DNA of 64,000 bases, taken from contig NZ_JBHSFQ010000034.1 of the NCBI RefSeq assembly GCF_042653925.1, positions 1 to 64,000 of the forward strand. Reading direction: 5' to 3'. The DNA is from Nocardiopsis_B mangrovi (GTDB lineage Bacteria; Actinomycetota; Actinomycetes; Streptosporangiales; Streptosporangiaceae). The notes under the pieces were generated by a model. The model had not been told where the DNA came from and ran no database searches. It saw only the letters and a list, made by a program, of their open reading frames with translations. Below, in pieces: positions 1 to 8,156 of this stretch. Each line of letters begins with the position of its first letter. The stretch's first letter is position 1. The position numbers were made by a program, and so were the translations under genes.

Positions 1-473
1 ACGACACGCTCGGTGCCGTTGATGATGAACGTGCCCTTGACCGTCATGAGCGGGAAGTCGCCCATGAACACGGTCTGGCTCTTGATCTCACCGGTGTCGT
101 TGTTGATGAACTCCGCCGTCACGAACATCGGGGCGGAGTAGGTCATGTCCTTGTCCTTGCACTCCTCTTCGGAGTACTTGGGCGGCTCGAACCGGTGGTC
201 GCGGAACGACAGGGACATCGTGCCCGAGAAGTCCTCGATGGGACTGATCTCCTCGAAGATCTCCTCGAGGCCGGACTGCTCCGGAACGTCCTTGCGGCCG
301 GCGTTACGAGCCGCCTCTACTCGGGTACTCCACTTCTCGTTGCCGAGCAGCCAGTCGAACGACTCGGTCTGCAAGGCGAGAAGGTTGGGGACCTCAAGTG
401 GTTCCTGAATACGAGCAAAGGAAACGCGGTTCGGACCAAGGGCGTTAGCGGAGGCGTTGCGCGAGGCTGCCAA
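1..473 (-). CDS. rpoB: RNA polymerase beta subunit, N-terminal part (runs off the window)
   Basis: Only the first 157 codons of the beta subunit of RNA polymerase lie here; the gene continues beyond position 1. The protein begins MAASRNASANALGPNRVSFA, followed by the typical actinobacterial segments EPLEVPNLLALQTESFDWL, EISPIEDFSGTMSL and FMGDFPLMTVKGTF, which belong to the beta1 lobe. I chose the TTG at 471-473 because MAASRNAS matches the usual actinobacterial N-terminus and a GGAAGGA ribosome binding site lies a few bases upstream. It follows rplJ-rplL across a long gap that holds its own promoter. The rifampicin-resistance region is outside the window. Identity is certain; the TTG start is likely. 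Confidence 0.97.
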   Translation of the reverse strand, partial: MAASRNASANALGPNRVSFARIQEPLEVPNLLALQTESFDWLLGNEKWSTRVEAARNAGRKDVPEQSGLEEIFEEISPIEDFSGTMSLSFRDHRFEPPKYSEEECKDKDMTYSAPMFVTAEFINNDTGEIKSQTVFMGDFPLMTVKGTFIINGTERV

Positions 474-655
474 CAGGGGTCCTTCCGAAGGCTTGTGGCG
501 GTTGATGCGCGCGCACGCCAGACGTCCCTTGATGCGCGAAGAGAAGCCGAGGCAGGTCGGAGACTCTAGGGTGCGGAGTGGGCCGAGACAACGAGGAATC
601 GGGCTCCACGCACGGACACCGGCACAGGGAACGTCAAAGGGCAGCGCAAAAGGGC

Positions 656-685
656 AGTGTAGCCGAATACTACACCGCTGTCCAA
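656..685 (-). promoter_or_regulatory. rpoB promoter
   Basis: On the minus strand TTGGAC (680-685) and TACACT (656-661) are separated by 18 bases. Transcription would start about 180 bases before the rpoB TTG. The -10 region and the bases after it resemble the conserved rpoB promoter of other actinomycetes. Assigned from sequence only. Confidence 0.7.
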
Positions 686-1125
686 CAACGCCCCCCGGAG
701 TCAGTCACGACACCACGCAGCATCGCCCCAACAGCCGGATCCGTCAAGCCCAGGCCGCCCGTATCGGGGCATTCCGCCGTCGTGAGAGGTCCCACAGACC
801 ACTCGGGGTGTGAGCGACCCGACATAGGGGAAAGATCCTTGGGTCCAGGGCCCGATGGATCCCCTGCCCCGGACCGCTCCCGCGCGCGGGCGATCTCCGC
901 CGCCGCGGCCGCCGTTCGCCCCCCGGACCGCCTCAGCGCGCCCCGCCGGCGTCCGCACGCCCCCTGCGCCGTCGGCACCGGCCTCCGCCGCCGCGGCGGC
1001 ACCGGAAGGCCCGTGATCCATCTGCCGCGCTGCCACGGCTCCGCTCCTCCGCGTCGAGAACAGGTGACATCGGAGTGATACCACCGCGCGCCCGCCGGTG
1101 TCCGGAGATCTCCGAACACGAGAAA
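686..1125. other. Non-coding spacer between rplL terminator and rpoB promoter
   Basis: About 440 bases with no convincing gene on either strand. Open frames across it are arginine- and proline-rich translations of GC-rich spacer without ribosome binding sites. No repeat or RNA gene was recognised. Confidence 0.5.
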
Positions 1126-1156
1126 GGGCGGCCGCCCCGATACGGGGCGGCCGCCC
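1126..1156 (-). terminator. Intrinsic terminator after rplL
   Basis: A perfect 14-bp stem (GGGCGGCCGCCCCG with its complement) and a 3-base loop lie 28 bases after the rplL stop. On the minus strand they are followed by TTTCT. This ends the rplJ-rplL transcript and separates it from rpoB. Confidence 0.85.
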
Positions 1157-1183
1157 GGTGAGCGCCTGTGGAGGCGGCTCGGA

Positions 1184-1564
1184 CTACTTCAGGGTGACGG
1201 TGGCGCCGGCGCCTTCCAGAGCGGCCTTGGCCTTCTCCGCGGCGTCCTTGGCGACACCCTCCAGCAGCGGCTTCGGGGCGTTGTCGACCAGGTCCTTGGC
1301 TTCCTTCAGACCCAGGCTCGTGAGGCTGCGGACCTCCTTGATGACCTGGATCTTCTTGTCGCCGGCGGACTCGAGGACGACGTCGAACTCGCTCTGCTCC
1401 TCCTCGACGGCGGCAGGCGCGCCCGGAGCGGCGGCGACAACGGCGGCCGGGGCGGCGGCCGTGACGTCGAACTTCTCCTCGAACTCCTTGACGAACCCGG
1501 CCAGCTCGAGCAGGGTCATTTCCTCGAACGCGCTGAGCAGCTCTTCGGTGCTGAGCTTCGCCAT
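1184..1564 (-). CDS. rplL: 50S ribosomal protein L7/L12
   Basis: A 126-aa ribosomal stalk protein that recruits translation GTPases. The N-terminus MAKLSTEELLSAFEEMTLLE is the dimerisation domain. An Ala/Pro-rich hinge follows (about residues 35-55), then the C-terminal factor-binding domain with KIQVIKEVRSLTSLGLKEAK and a VTLK end. A longer open frame extends upstream, but the ATG at 1564 fits the family start and is preceded by a purine-rich AAAGAGAG. It lies 96 bases after rplJ in the same transcript and has a strong terminator after it. Length and sequence are normal for actinobacteria. Confidence 0.98.
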   Translation of the reverse strand: MAKLSTEELLSAFEEMTLLELAGFVKEFEEKFDVTAAAPAAVVAAAPGAPAAVEEEQSEFDVVLESAGDKKIQVIKEVRSLTSLGLKEAKDLVDNAPKPLLEGVAKDAAEKAKAALEGAGATVTLK

Positions 1565-1660
1565 GATTGCGATCTCTCTTTCTCTCACGGCACGTGCGTC
1601 GTGCGACGCCGTGCCGGGCCAGACGTCCGGCGCGGGAGCACCGGCAGGCACAGTGGGTGG

Positions 1661-2185
1661 TTAGGCTTCTTCCGAACGCTTGTCGTGCAGCGCCTGGGCG
1701 AGCCGCACGGTCTTGTTCGGGAGCGCCTGGAACAGCGCGGCGGCCTGGCCCTGCTTGGCCTTGAACGCGCCCGCCAGCTTCGCGAGGATCACCTCGCGGG
1801 ACTCGAGATCGGCCAGCTGGTTGATCTCATCGGGGGTCATCGGCTTGCCGTCGATGACGCCGCCCTTGATCACCAGCGGCGCGTTCGCCTTCGAGAAGTC
1901 ACGCAGGCCCTTGGCGGCCTCGACCACGTCACCGCGGACGAAGGCGATGGCAGAGGGGCCCTCGAACAGGTCGAGGACCTGCTCGTCAAGACCGGCCTCA
2001 TTGGCGGCGATCTTGCTCAGCGTGTTCTTGACGATGCGGAAACGCGCGTTCTGGCCGAGGCTACGGCGCAGCTCGGTCAGCTGCGCCACACTGAGCCCCC
2101 GGTATTCGGTCAGCACGGCGCCCTGGGAGCTGGAGAACTCGTCCTTCAGCTCGGCGACCGCGGCTGCCTTATCCGGCCTCGCCAT
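1661..2185 (-). CDS. rplJ: 50S ribosomal protein L10
   Basis: A 174-aa L10 protein, the base of the ribosomal stalk that carries the L7/L12 dimers. It begins MARPDKAAAVAELKDEFSSS and contains TEYRGLSVAQLTELRRSLG and the FEGPSAIAFVRGD segment of the rRNA-binding domain; the C-terminal helix would hold L12. The ATG at 2185 has a strong GGAAGGAG site. An upstream frame extension was rejected because it runs through the regulated leader. It forms an operon with rplL. The leader holds a terminator hairpin, so autogenous control by L10 (known for rplJL operons) is likely but not shown here. Confidence 0.98.
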   Translation of the reverse strand: MARPDKAAAVAELKDEFSSSQGAVLTEYRGLSVAQLTELRRSLGQNARFRIVKNTLSKIAANEAGLDEQVLDLFEGPSAIAFVRGDVVEAAKGLRDFSKANAPLVIKGGVIDGKPMTPDEINQLADLESREVILAKLAGAFKAKQGQAAALFQALPNKTVRLAQALHDKRSEEA

Positions 2186-2249
2186 GGGACTCCTTCCAAC
2201 AGTGAACACCGGTGAATCCACGGAGCCAGGCGAATGGGGGTGCGGGCAG

Positions 2250-2272
2250 AAAAAAAGCCCCGGCGCAGGGGC
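2250..2272 (-). terminator. Attenuator-type terminator in the rplJ leader
   Basis: On the minus strand GCCCC-TGCGCC-GGGGC is followed directly by seven T residues, 65 bases before the rplJ ATG. A textbook intrinsic terminator lying inside the leader of a highly expressed operon suggests attenuation, plausibly controlled by L10 binding upstream. The regulatory role is inferred. Confidence 0.65.
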
Positions 2273-2364
2273 ACGGGGCGCGGCGGGAGGACACCCGGAA
2301 AGGGGACACTCCACCACAGCTCACATCGCACCTGCGCAGGCCGCCCATTCGCATGGGACCTTGG

Positions 2365-2436
2365 GCCACCCGATGGGTGGCGACCGGCGGTCTTCGGCAA
2401 TCACCCATCTTAGGCGATCCCGGGAGTGCTGCGTAC
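2365..2436 (-). promoter_or_regulatory. Probable rplJ-rplL promoter and 5' leader hairpin
   Basis: On the minus strand a TAAGAT -10 candidate lies at 2407-2412, with only a weak -35 near 2431-2436. Just downstream a perfect hairpin GCCACCC-GAT-GGGTGGC (2365-2381) would form near the 5' end of the leader. The promoter is tentative; the hairpin is directly visible. Confidence 0.4.
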
Positions 2437-2507
2437 ATCCGCGGGAGGCCACCCGCCCGTTCCGAGCGGCCGGCCGGGTGTCGCCTCCGGGAGCACCCCC
2501 AACGCCG

Positions 2508-2540
2508 CGTGCCCCGGCCCGTGGAACGGGCCGGGGCACG
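2508..2540 (-). terminator. Intrinsic terminator after rplA
   Basis: A perfect 14-bp stem CGTGCCCCGGCCCG and its complement enclose TGGAA, 26 bases after the rplA stop. It ends the rplK-rplA operon. Confidence 0.8.
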
Positions 2541-2565
2541 CGCGGTGCCGCGTCGTGCGCCTGTG

Positions 2566-3261
2566 TCAGGCGGCGCGGGTGACGTTGGGGTCGACCGGGA
2601 TGCCCGGGCCCATCGTCGTGGTCACCGTGGCCTTCTTGATGTACCGGCCCTTGGCCGCGGACGGCTTGAGGCGGAGCACCTCGTCGAGCGCGGCGGAGTA
2701 GTTGTCGAGGAGCTGCTCTTCACCGAAGGAGGTCTTGCCGATGATGAAGTGCAGGTTCCCGTGACGGTCCACGCGGAACTCGATCTTGCCGCCCTTGATC
2801 TCGGTCACGGCCTTGGCGACATCGGGGGTGACGGTGCCGGTCTTCGGGTTCGGCATCAGGCCGCGGGGGCCGAGCACCCGGCCCAGGCGCCCGACCTTGC
2901 CCATGAGGTCGGGGGTGGCGACGACCGCGTCGAAGTCGAGGAAGCCCTTCTGGATCTCCTCGACCAGGTCGTCGTCGCCCACGTAGTCGGCGCCCGCGGC
3001 GCGCGCCTGCTCGGCACGGTCACCGGTGGCGAAGACCAGGACCCGTGCGGTCTTGCCGGTGCCGTGCGGCAGGTTGACGGTGCCGCGCACCATCTGGTCG
3101 GCCTTGCGCGGGTCGACGCCCAGGCGCAGGGCGACCTCGACGGTCGCGTCGAACTTGACGCCGCTGGTGTCCTTGGCGAGCTTCACGGCCTCGGTGGGCG
3201 AGTACAGCTTGCTGCGGTCCACCAGGTCGCTGGCTTTGCGGTGGTTCTTGCTGCGCTTCAC
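2566..3261 (-). CDS. rplA: 50S ribosomal protein L1
   Basis: A 231-aa L1 protein, which builds the mobile L1 stalk next to the ribosomal E site. It begins MKRSKNHRKASDLVDRSKLY. Domain II carries the GLMPNPKTGTVTPDVA signature, and FRVDRHGNLHFIIGKTSF precedes the C-terminal half of domain I. A TAGGAGAT ribosome binding site precedes the ATG. It lies 75 bases after rplK with no terminator between, so the two are cotranscribed. In other bacteria L1 represses its own rplKA mRNA; no binding site was proven here. Normal length. Confidence 0.98.
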   Translation of the reverse strand: MKRSKNHRKASDLVDRSKLYSPTEAVKLAKDTSGVKFDATVEVALRLGVDPRKADQMVRGTVNLPHGTGKTARVLVFATGDRAEQARAAGADYVGDDDLVEEIQKGFLDFDAVVATPDLMGKVGRLGRVLGPRGLMPNPKTGTVTPDVAKAVTEIKGGKIEFRVDRHGNLHFIIGKTSFGEEQLLDNYSAALDEVLRLKPSAAKGRYIKKATVTTTMGPGIPVDPNVTRAA

Positions 3262-3336
3262 GGAAAGATCTCCTACTGAGACGTGTGGTGCGGGCCGGCG
3301 CAGGCCCTGCCACGGTGGTTCGGGGCCGGGAACCGG

Positions 3337-3765
3337 CTACTTGACCTCGATGCCCATGGAACGGGCGGTGCCGGCGACGATCTTGGCCGCGGCGTCGATG
3401 TCGTCGGTGTTGAGGTCGGGCAGCTTGGTCTGCGCGATCTCCCGGACCTGGTCTGCGGTGATCGAACCGGCCACGGTGCGGCTCGGGTCGGTCGCGCCCT
3501 TCTCCAGGCCGGCGGCCTTGAGGATCAGCTTCGGCGCCGGGGGCGTCTTGGTGATGAAGCTGAACGAGCGGTCCTCGTAGATGGTGATCTCGACCGGGAT
3601 GACGCTCCCGCGCTGGGCTTCCGTCGCAGCGTTGTACTGCTTGCAGAAGTCCATGATGTTGACGCCGTGCGGGCCGAGGGCGGTACCGACCGGCGGCGCC
3701 GGGGTGGCCTGGCCAGCGGGCAGCTGCACTTTGACGAGTGCCGCGATCTTCTTCTTCGGAGGCAT
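3337..3765 (-). CDS. rplK: 50S ribosomal protein L11
   Basis: A 142-aa L11 protein, which binds the GTPase-associated rRNA region and is the target area of thiopeptide antibiotics. It begins MPPKKKIAALVKVQLPAGQA, with the proline-rich N-terminal domain (TPAPPVGTALGPHGVNIMDF) and a C-terminal rRNA-binding domain ending in GTARSMGIEVK. The ATG at 3765 is preceded by AAAGGAC; the longer open frame upstream runs through the leader hairpin and the nusG terminator and is not coding. First gene of the rplK-rplA operon. Confidence 0.98.
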   Translation of the reverse strand: MPPKKKIAALVKVQLPAGQATPAPPVGTALGPHGVNIMDFCKQYNAATEAQRGSVIPVEITIYEDRSFSFITKTPPAPKLILKAAGLEKGATDPSRTVAGSITADQVREIAQTKLPDLNTDDIDAAAKIVAGTARSMGIEVK

Positions 3766-3811
3766 TTCGGGTCCTTTGCCTGTTTCGCGATATTTACTTG
3801 GGCCCCGGGAT

Positions 3812-3833
3812 CCGCGCACGCGGGCGTGCGCGG
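3812..3833 (-). promoter_or_regulatory. Hairpin in the rplK leader
   Basis: A perfect 9-bp stem CCGCGCACG with a 4-base loop lies 47 to 68 bases before the rplK ATG. It has no T-run, so it is not a terminator. It may be a leader structure for L1/L11 control; this function is a guess. Confidence 0.35.
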
Positions 3834-3918
3834 GCACCGCCGGATGGACGGGGGCGACGGTCGCCGCCACGGATGGCGGAGGGGCGCCCGCGCCGGGGCC
3901 CGGACGGGGCGCGAAGAA

Positions 3919-3936
3919 GCCCCGCACGAGCGGGGC
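3919..3936 (-). terminator. Intrinsic terminator after nusG
   Basis: On the minus strand GCCCCGC-TCGT-GCGGGGC is followed by TTCTTCG, 65 bases after the nusG stop, separating secE-nusG from rplK-rplA. Confidence 0.7.
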
Positions 3937-4000
3937 AGGGGTCCGCCTCGACGAAGCGGACCCCGCAAGTCTACGCGCCACCGGCCGGCGGCCGTACCGG

Positions 4001-4825
4001 TCAGATCTTGGAGACCTGGTTGAACGCGAGCTCGACCGGGGTCTCGCGGCCGAAGATCGAGACCAGCACCTTGAGCTTCTGGGTGTCGGGGTTGATCTCG
4101 CTCACCGTCGCGGGCAGCGTGGCGAACGGCCCCTCCATCACCGTGACGGACTCGCCGATGTCGTAGGCGACGTCGGAGCGGGCCTCGGCCTTCTCCTTCT
4201 TCGCCTGCTCCGGCGCGACCTCGGGCTCGGGGGCGAGGAGGTCGGCGACCTCCTGGATGCTCAGCGGGGCCGGCCGGTTGGACAGGCCGACGAAGCCGGT
4301 GACACCCGGGGTGTTGCGGATGGCCGCCCAGGACTCGTCGATCAGCTCCATGCGGACCAGGACGTAGCCGGGCAGCACCTTCTCGGTGACCTGCTGCCGC
4401 TTGCCGCTCTTGACCTCGGTGACCTCCTGCGTGGGCACCTCGACCTGGAAGATGTACTCCTCCATGTTGAGCGACTGGGTGCGGCTCTCGACGTTGGCCT
4501 TCACCCGGTTCTCGTAGCCGGCGTAGGTGTGCACGACGTACCAGTCGCCCGGCAGCATGCGGAGTTCGATCTTGAACTCCTCGACGGGGTCGAGCTTGGG
4601 GGCCTCGGGCTCCCCGGGCTCCTCCGCCTCGCCGGGCTCCGCCTCGGTGTCGCCCTCGCCCTCATCGGCGTCGGCTGCGGCTTCGCCGCCCGTGGGGGCC
4701 GCGGTCTCGTCGGCGTCCTCGCCGGGCTCCTGCGCGTGCTCGGCGAGCCGACCGGTCTCGTCCTCTGACGACTGATCCTGCTCCTCAGCGGGGAGATCGC
4801 CAGAGGTCAAAGGGGACTCGGACAC
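4001..4825 (-). CDS. nusG: Transcription termination/antitermination factor NusG
   Basis: A 274-aa NusG that binds RNA polymerase and links it to Rho or the ribosome. Residues 1 to about 90 form an acidic Glu/Ala/Asp-rich extension usual in actinobacteria. The NGN domain starts at GDWYVVHTYAGYENRVK and contains VLPGYVLVRM and NTPGVTGFVG. After a charged linker a KOW domain follows (VTVMEGPFATLPATVSEI), ending in ELAFNQVSKI. The start is a GTG with a weak AAAGAG site. It lies 147 bases after secE, in the conserved secE-nusG order. Confidence 0.97.
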   Translation of the reverse strand: MSESPLTSGDLPAEEQDQSSEDETGRLAEHAQEPGEDADETAAPTGGEAAADADEGEGDTEAEPGEAEEPGEPEAPKLDPVEEFKIELRMLPGDWYVVHTYAGYENRVKANVESRTQSLNMEEYIFQVEVPTQEVTEVKSGKRQQVTEKVLPGYVLVRMELIDESWAAIRNTPGVTGFVGLSNRPAPLSIQEVADLLAPEPEVAPEQAKKEKAEARSDVAYDIGESVTVMEGPFATLPATVSEINPDTQKLKVLVSIFGRETPVELAFNQVSKI

Positions 4826-4972
4826 GGCTGCTCTTTCTCTCGTCGGTTACGCACCCTGGACGGCGCGGGACCTGATGGCGCCGATACCAGTTCATGCCAG
4901 CTTACGGTCTCGATAGGCGTCATGAGACCAGGCAGGGCACGAAGCCGGGCCGGAATGCGGCGGAGGGCGGGG

Positions 4973-5239
4973 CTAAGCCGCCGGGGCGCCGCCGCCGGGG
5001 GTGCCGAACTGGCCGTAGAGCCACGTGACGGCCTCGCCGAAGCCGAAGTCGAGCAGCGAGACGTAACCGACCATGATCACCACGAAGACGATGACGACGA
5101 TCGTGTAGGTGACGAGTTCGCGCCGCGTGGGCCAGCGGACCTTGCGGAGTTCGCCGACGACCTGCTTGGTGAAGGTCACCGGACCGGTACGACGCTTGCG
5201 CTCCTTCTCCGGCTTCGCGTCGGCGTCAGTCTGTGTCAC
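4973..5239 (-). CDS. secE: Preprotein translocase subunit SecE
   Basis: An 88-aa inner-membrane subunit of the SecYEG channel. A charged N-terminus leads into the family signature FTKQVVGELRKVRWPTRREL, then one membrane helix (TIVVIVFVVIMVGYVSLLDF) and a short Gly/Ala-rich tail. This single-helix form is typical of actinobacteria. The GTG start at 5239 is preceded by AAGGAC. It lies between tRNA-Trp and nusG, the usual arrangement in the phylum. Confidence 0.96.
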   Translation of the reverse strand: MTQTDADAKPEKERKRRTGPVTFTKQVVGELRKVRWPTRRELVTYTIVVIVFVVIMVGYVSLLDFGFGEAVTWLYGQFGTPGGGAPAA

Positions 5240-5355
5240 CTGAGGTCCTTAGGAGTCGACGGTTCGGCTGGCACTACTCCGGCGGAACTGTCTCGGATGA
5301 GGCGGGGGTGCCACCGCGGTGTCCCGCGATGCCCGATACTCGCCCAAGAGCCTTG

Positions 5356-5428
5356 CAGGGCAGGAGGGACTCGAACCCCCAACCGCCGGTTTTGGAGACC
5401 GGTGCTCTACCAATTGAGCCACTGCCCT
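5356..5428 (-). tRNA. tRNA-Trp (CCA anticodon)
   Basis: The minus strand folds as a 73-base tRNA: acceptor AGGGCAG with CTGCCCT, D arm GGCTCAATTGGTAGAGC, anticodon loop CTCCAAA with CCA, T arm GTTCGAGTC. The CCA tail is not encoded. A TATGGT -10 candidate lies at 5451-5456 upstream. Confidence 0.96.
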
Positions 5429-5696
5429 TCGGCGGAAACCGCGTGGTCCCACCATAGCCGGATTCCGGGGTTCGGGCGCGCGGTTCTCCCGCGGCACGAT
5501 CCGGGCTCCGGCCCATCGGTTGCCAGAGTCTATGCCAGTTCCCGGCCGAGGACCAACCCGGACGGCCCCGCGGCGTCGCCGGATCGCCGCGCGCGGCGGT
5601 CCGGGCGGGCCGCCCGCAGCGGCGCCGCGGCAGGGTACGGCGGCCCCTGCCTCCCCTTCCGCACCATCGCGCTCCCGCGCATGAAACCATGGACGC

Positions 5697-6905
5697 ATGA
5701 CTGACCGACCCCGTATCTCCGCACGTATCGGCGGCATCTCCGAGTCGGCGACACTGGCCGTCGACGCGAAGGCCAAGGCCATGAAGGCGGCCGGGCGCCC
5801 CGTCATCGGCTTCGGCGCCGGGGAGCCCGACTTCCCGACCCCCGATTACATCGTCGAGGCCGCGGTCAAGGCCGCCCGCGAGCCCCGCTTCCACCGCTAC
5901 ACGCCGGCCGGCGGGCTGCCCGAGCTGAAGGAGGCGCTGGCGGCCAAGACGCTGCGCGACTCCGGCTACCAGGTGGAGCCCTCGCAGATCCTGGTGACCA
6001 ACGGCGGCAAGCAGGCCATCTACGAGGCGTTCGCGACCCTGCTCGACCCGGGCGACGAGGTCATCGTCATCGCCCCTTACTGGACCACCTACCCGGAGTC
6101 CATCGCCTTGGCGGGGGGCGTGCCCTCCTACGTGGTCACCGACGAGTCCACCGGCTACCTCGCGTCGGTGGACCAGCTGGAGGCGGCGCGCACCGAGCGC
6201 ACCAAGGTGCTGCTGTTCGTCTCGCCGTCCAACCCCACGGGCGCCGTGTACACCCCCGAGCAGGTCCGCGAGATCGGCCAGTGGGCGGCCGGGCACGGGC
6301 TGTGGGTGCTCACCGACGAGATCTACGAGCACCTGGTCTACGGCGACGCGCGCTTCAGCTCCATCCCGGTCGAGGTCCCCGAGCTGGCCGACCGCACCGT
6401 CGTGGTGAACGGCGTCGCCAAGACCTACGCCATGACCGGCTGGCGCGTGGGGTGGATCGTCGGCCCCAAGGACGTCGTGAAGGCGGCGGGCAACCTGCAG
6501 TCGCACGCCACCTCCAACGTCGCCAACGTGTCGCAGGCCGCGGCGCTGGCCGCCGTCTCCGGCGACCTGTCGGCGGTCGACGAGATGCGCACCGCCTTCG
6601 ACCGGCGGCGCCGCACGATCGTCGGGCTGCTCAACGACATCCCCGGCGTCCTGTGCCCCGAACCGCAGGGCGCGTTCTACGCCTACCCCTCCGTCAAGGA
6701 GCTGCTCGGCAAGGAGATCGGCGGCCGGCGGCCGCAGACCTCGGCCGAGCTGGCCGAGGTGATCCTGGACCAGGCCGAGGTCGCGGTCGTCCCCGGCGAG
6801 GCGTTCGGCACGCCGGGCTACCTGCGCCTGTCCTACGCGCTGGGCGACGCCGACCTCACCGAGGGCGTGGGCCGCATGGGCAAGCTGCTCGGCGAGGCCC
6901 GGTAA
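5697..6905 (+). CDS. aspC: Pyridoxal-phosphate aminotransferase (aspartate aminotransferase type)
   Basis: A 402-aa fold-type I aminotransferase, most like class I aspartate aminotransferases that interconvert aspartate and oxaloacetate. Visible features are FGAGEPDFPTPD, the cofactor-binding TNGGKQAIYE, SPSNPTGAVY, TDEIYEHLVY, the Schiff-base lysine K242 in GVAKTYAMTGWR and the carboxylate-binding LRLSYA near the C-terminus. No Shine-Dalgarno site is seen; AACCAT lies six bases before the ATG, so a leaderless mRNA is possible. It stands alone with its own terminator. The exact amino-acid preference cannot be read from sequence. Confidence 0.9.
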   Translation: MTDRPRISARIGGISESATLAVDAKAKAMKAAGRPVIGFGAGEPDFPTPDYIVEAAVKAAREPRFHRYTPAGGLPELKEALAAKTLRDSGYQVEPSQILVTNGGKQAIYEAFATLLDPGDEVIVIAPYWTTYPESIALAGGVPSYVVTDESTGYLASVDQLEAARTERTKVLLFVSPSNPTGAVYTPEQVREIGQWAAGHGLWVLTDEIYEHLVYGDARFSSIPVEVPELADRTVVVNGVAKTYAMTGWRVGWIVGPKDVVKAAGNLQSHATSNVANVSQAAALAAVSGDLSAVDEMRTAFDRRRRTIVGLLNDIPGVLCPEPQGAFYAYPSVKELLGKEIGGRRPQTSAELAEVILDQAEVAVVPGEAFGTPGYLRLSYALGDADLTEGVGRMGKLLGEAR

Positions 6906-6960
6906 CCGCGTCCGCGGCCGCCTCGGCCTTCCGGCCCCGCGCCGCGCCGCGCGTGCGCCT

Positions 6961-6990
6961 GAGGGGGTGCCCGATCCCGGGCACCCCCTC
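6961..6990 (+). terminator. Intrinsic terminator after the aminotransferase gene
   Basis: A perfect 12-bp stem GAGGGGGTGCCC and its complement with a 6-base loop, followed by TTCTCC, 55 bases after the stop codon. Confidence 0.85.
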
Positions 6991-7048
6991 TTCTCCGTCT
7001 TCCCCGGACGCGGCATCGCGCGGTTGCGCTTTAGGGCACCCTTGTGGG

Positions 7049-8086
7049 ATGGAACGCCCGATCGCCCAGTTGCCAAAAGCCCACCTGCACCTGCACTTCA
7101 CCGGGTCGATGCGGCATCCGACCCTGGTCGGGCTGGCGCGGGAGCGCGGAGTGCAGCTCCCCCAGTCCCTGGTCTCCGAATGGCCCCCCAAGCTGCGCGC
7201 GACGGACGAGCGCGGCTGGTTCCGGTTCCAGCGCCTCTACGACATCGCCCGATCCGTCCTGCGCCGGTCCGAGGACATGTACCGGTTACTGCGCGAGGCC
7301 GCCGAGGACGACCGCGCCGCGGGCTCGGGGTGGCTGGAGATCCAGGTCGACCCCAGCGGCTACGCGGCCCGGTTCGACGGCCTGACCGCCACCCTGGAGC
7401 TGGTCCTCGACGCCGCGCGGGTCGCCGAGCGCGACACCGGGGTGGGGATCGGGATCATGGTCGCCGCCAACCGCACCAAGCACCCCCTCGACGCCAAGGC
7501 CCTGGCCCGGCTGGCCGCCCAATACGCCGGGCGCGGGGTGGTGGCCTTCGGCCTGAACAACGACGAGCGGCGGGGCCGCGCGCTCGAGTTCGAAGGCGCC
7601 TTCCGGATCGCCCGGCGCGCGGGACTGGTCTCCGCGCCCCACGGCGGCGAACTCCAGGGCCCGCGCAGCGTCCGGGAGTGCCTGGACGAGCTGTCCGCCG
7701 ACCGCGTCGGCCACGGGGTGCGCGCGATCGAGGACCCCTACCTGGTCGAGCGGATCGCCACCCAGGAGACCACGCTGGAGGTCTGCCCCAGCTCCAACGT
7801 GGGGCTGGGGGTGGTGGAGCGCGTCGAGCACGTGCCGCTGCGGCGGCTGTTCGACGCGGGGGCACCGGTCGCGCTGGGCACCGACGACCCCCTGCTGTTC
7901 GGGCCGCGGCTCGCCGAGCAGTACGAGACCGCCCGCGCGGTCTTCGGGTTCACCGACCCGGAGCTGGCCGAGCTGGCCCGGATGTCCATCCGCGGCTCGG
8001 CCGCGCCCGATTCCCTGAAGAAGGGCCTGCTGGCCGGGGTCGACGCCTGGCTCGCGGCCCCGCCGCCGCAGGCTCCCGCCGCCTGA
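7049..8086 (+). CDS. add: Adenosine deaminase
   Basis: A 345-aa metal-dependent amidohydrolase of the adenosine deaminase family (adenosine to inosine, purine salvage, cytoplasm). The zinc ligands are in HLHLHFTGS (residues 12-20). The later SAPHGGEL carries the third His next to the catalytic Glu region, RVGHGVRAIED follows, and LGTDDPLLFG holds the metal-binding Asp. Substrate could also be another aminopurine. The ATG at 7049 lacks a clear Shine-Dalgarno site; CACCCT lies six bases upstream, consistent with a leaderless transcript. It converges with murB 70 bases further on. Confidence 0.88.
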   Translation: MERPIAQLPKAHLHLHFTGSMRHPTLVGLARERGVQLPQSLVSEWPPKLRATDERGWFRFQRLYDIARSVLRRSEDMYRLLREAAEDDRAAGSGWLEIQVDPSGYAARFDGLTATLELVLDAARVAERDTGVGIGIMVAANRTKHPLDAKALARLAAQYAGRGVVAFGLNNDERRGRALEFEGAFRIARRAGLVSAPHGGELQGPRSVRECLDELSADRVGHGVRAIEDPYLVERIATQETTLEVCPSSNVGLGVVERVEHVPLRRLFDAGAPVALGTDDPLLFGPRLAEQYETARAVFGFTDPELAELARMSIRGSAAPDSLKKGLLAGVDAWLAAPPPQAPAA

Positions 8087-8156
8087 GCGCCCCCGCCGGC
8101 CGGGGAGGCGGCGGCACCGCCTGCGCCCGCCCGGCGGTGGCCCGCCGGCCGCCCGG

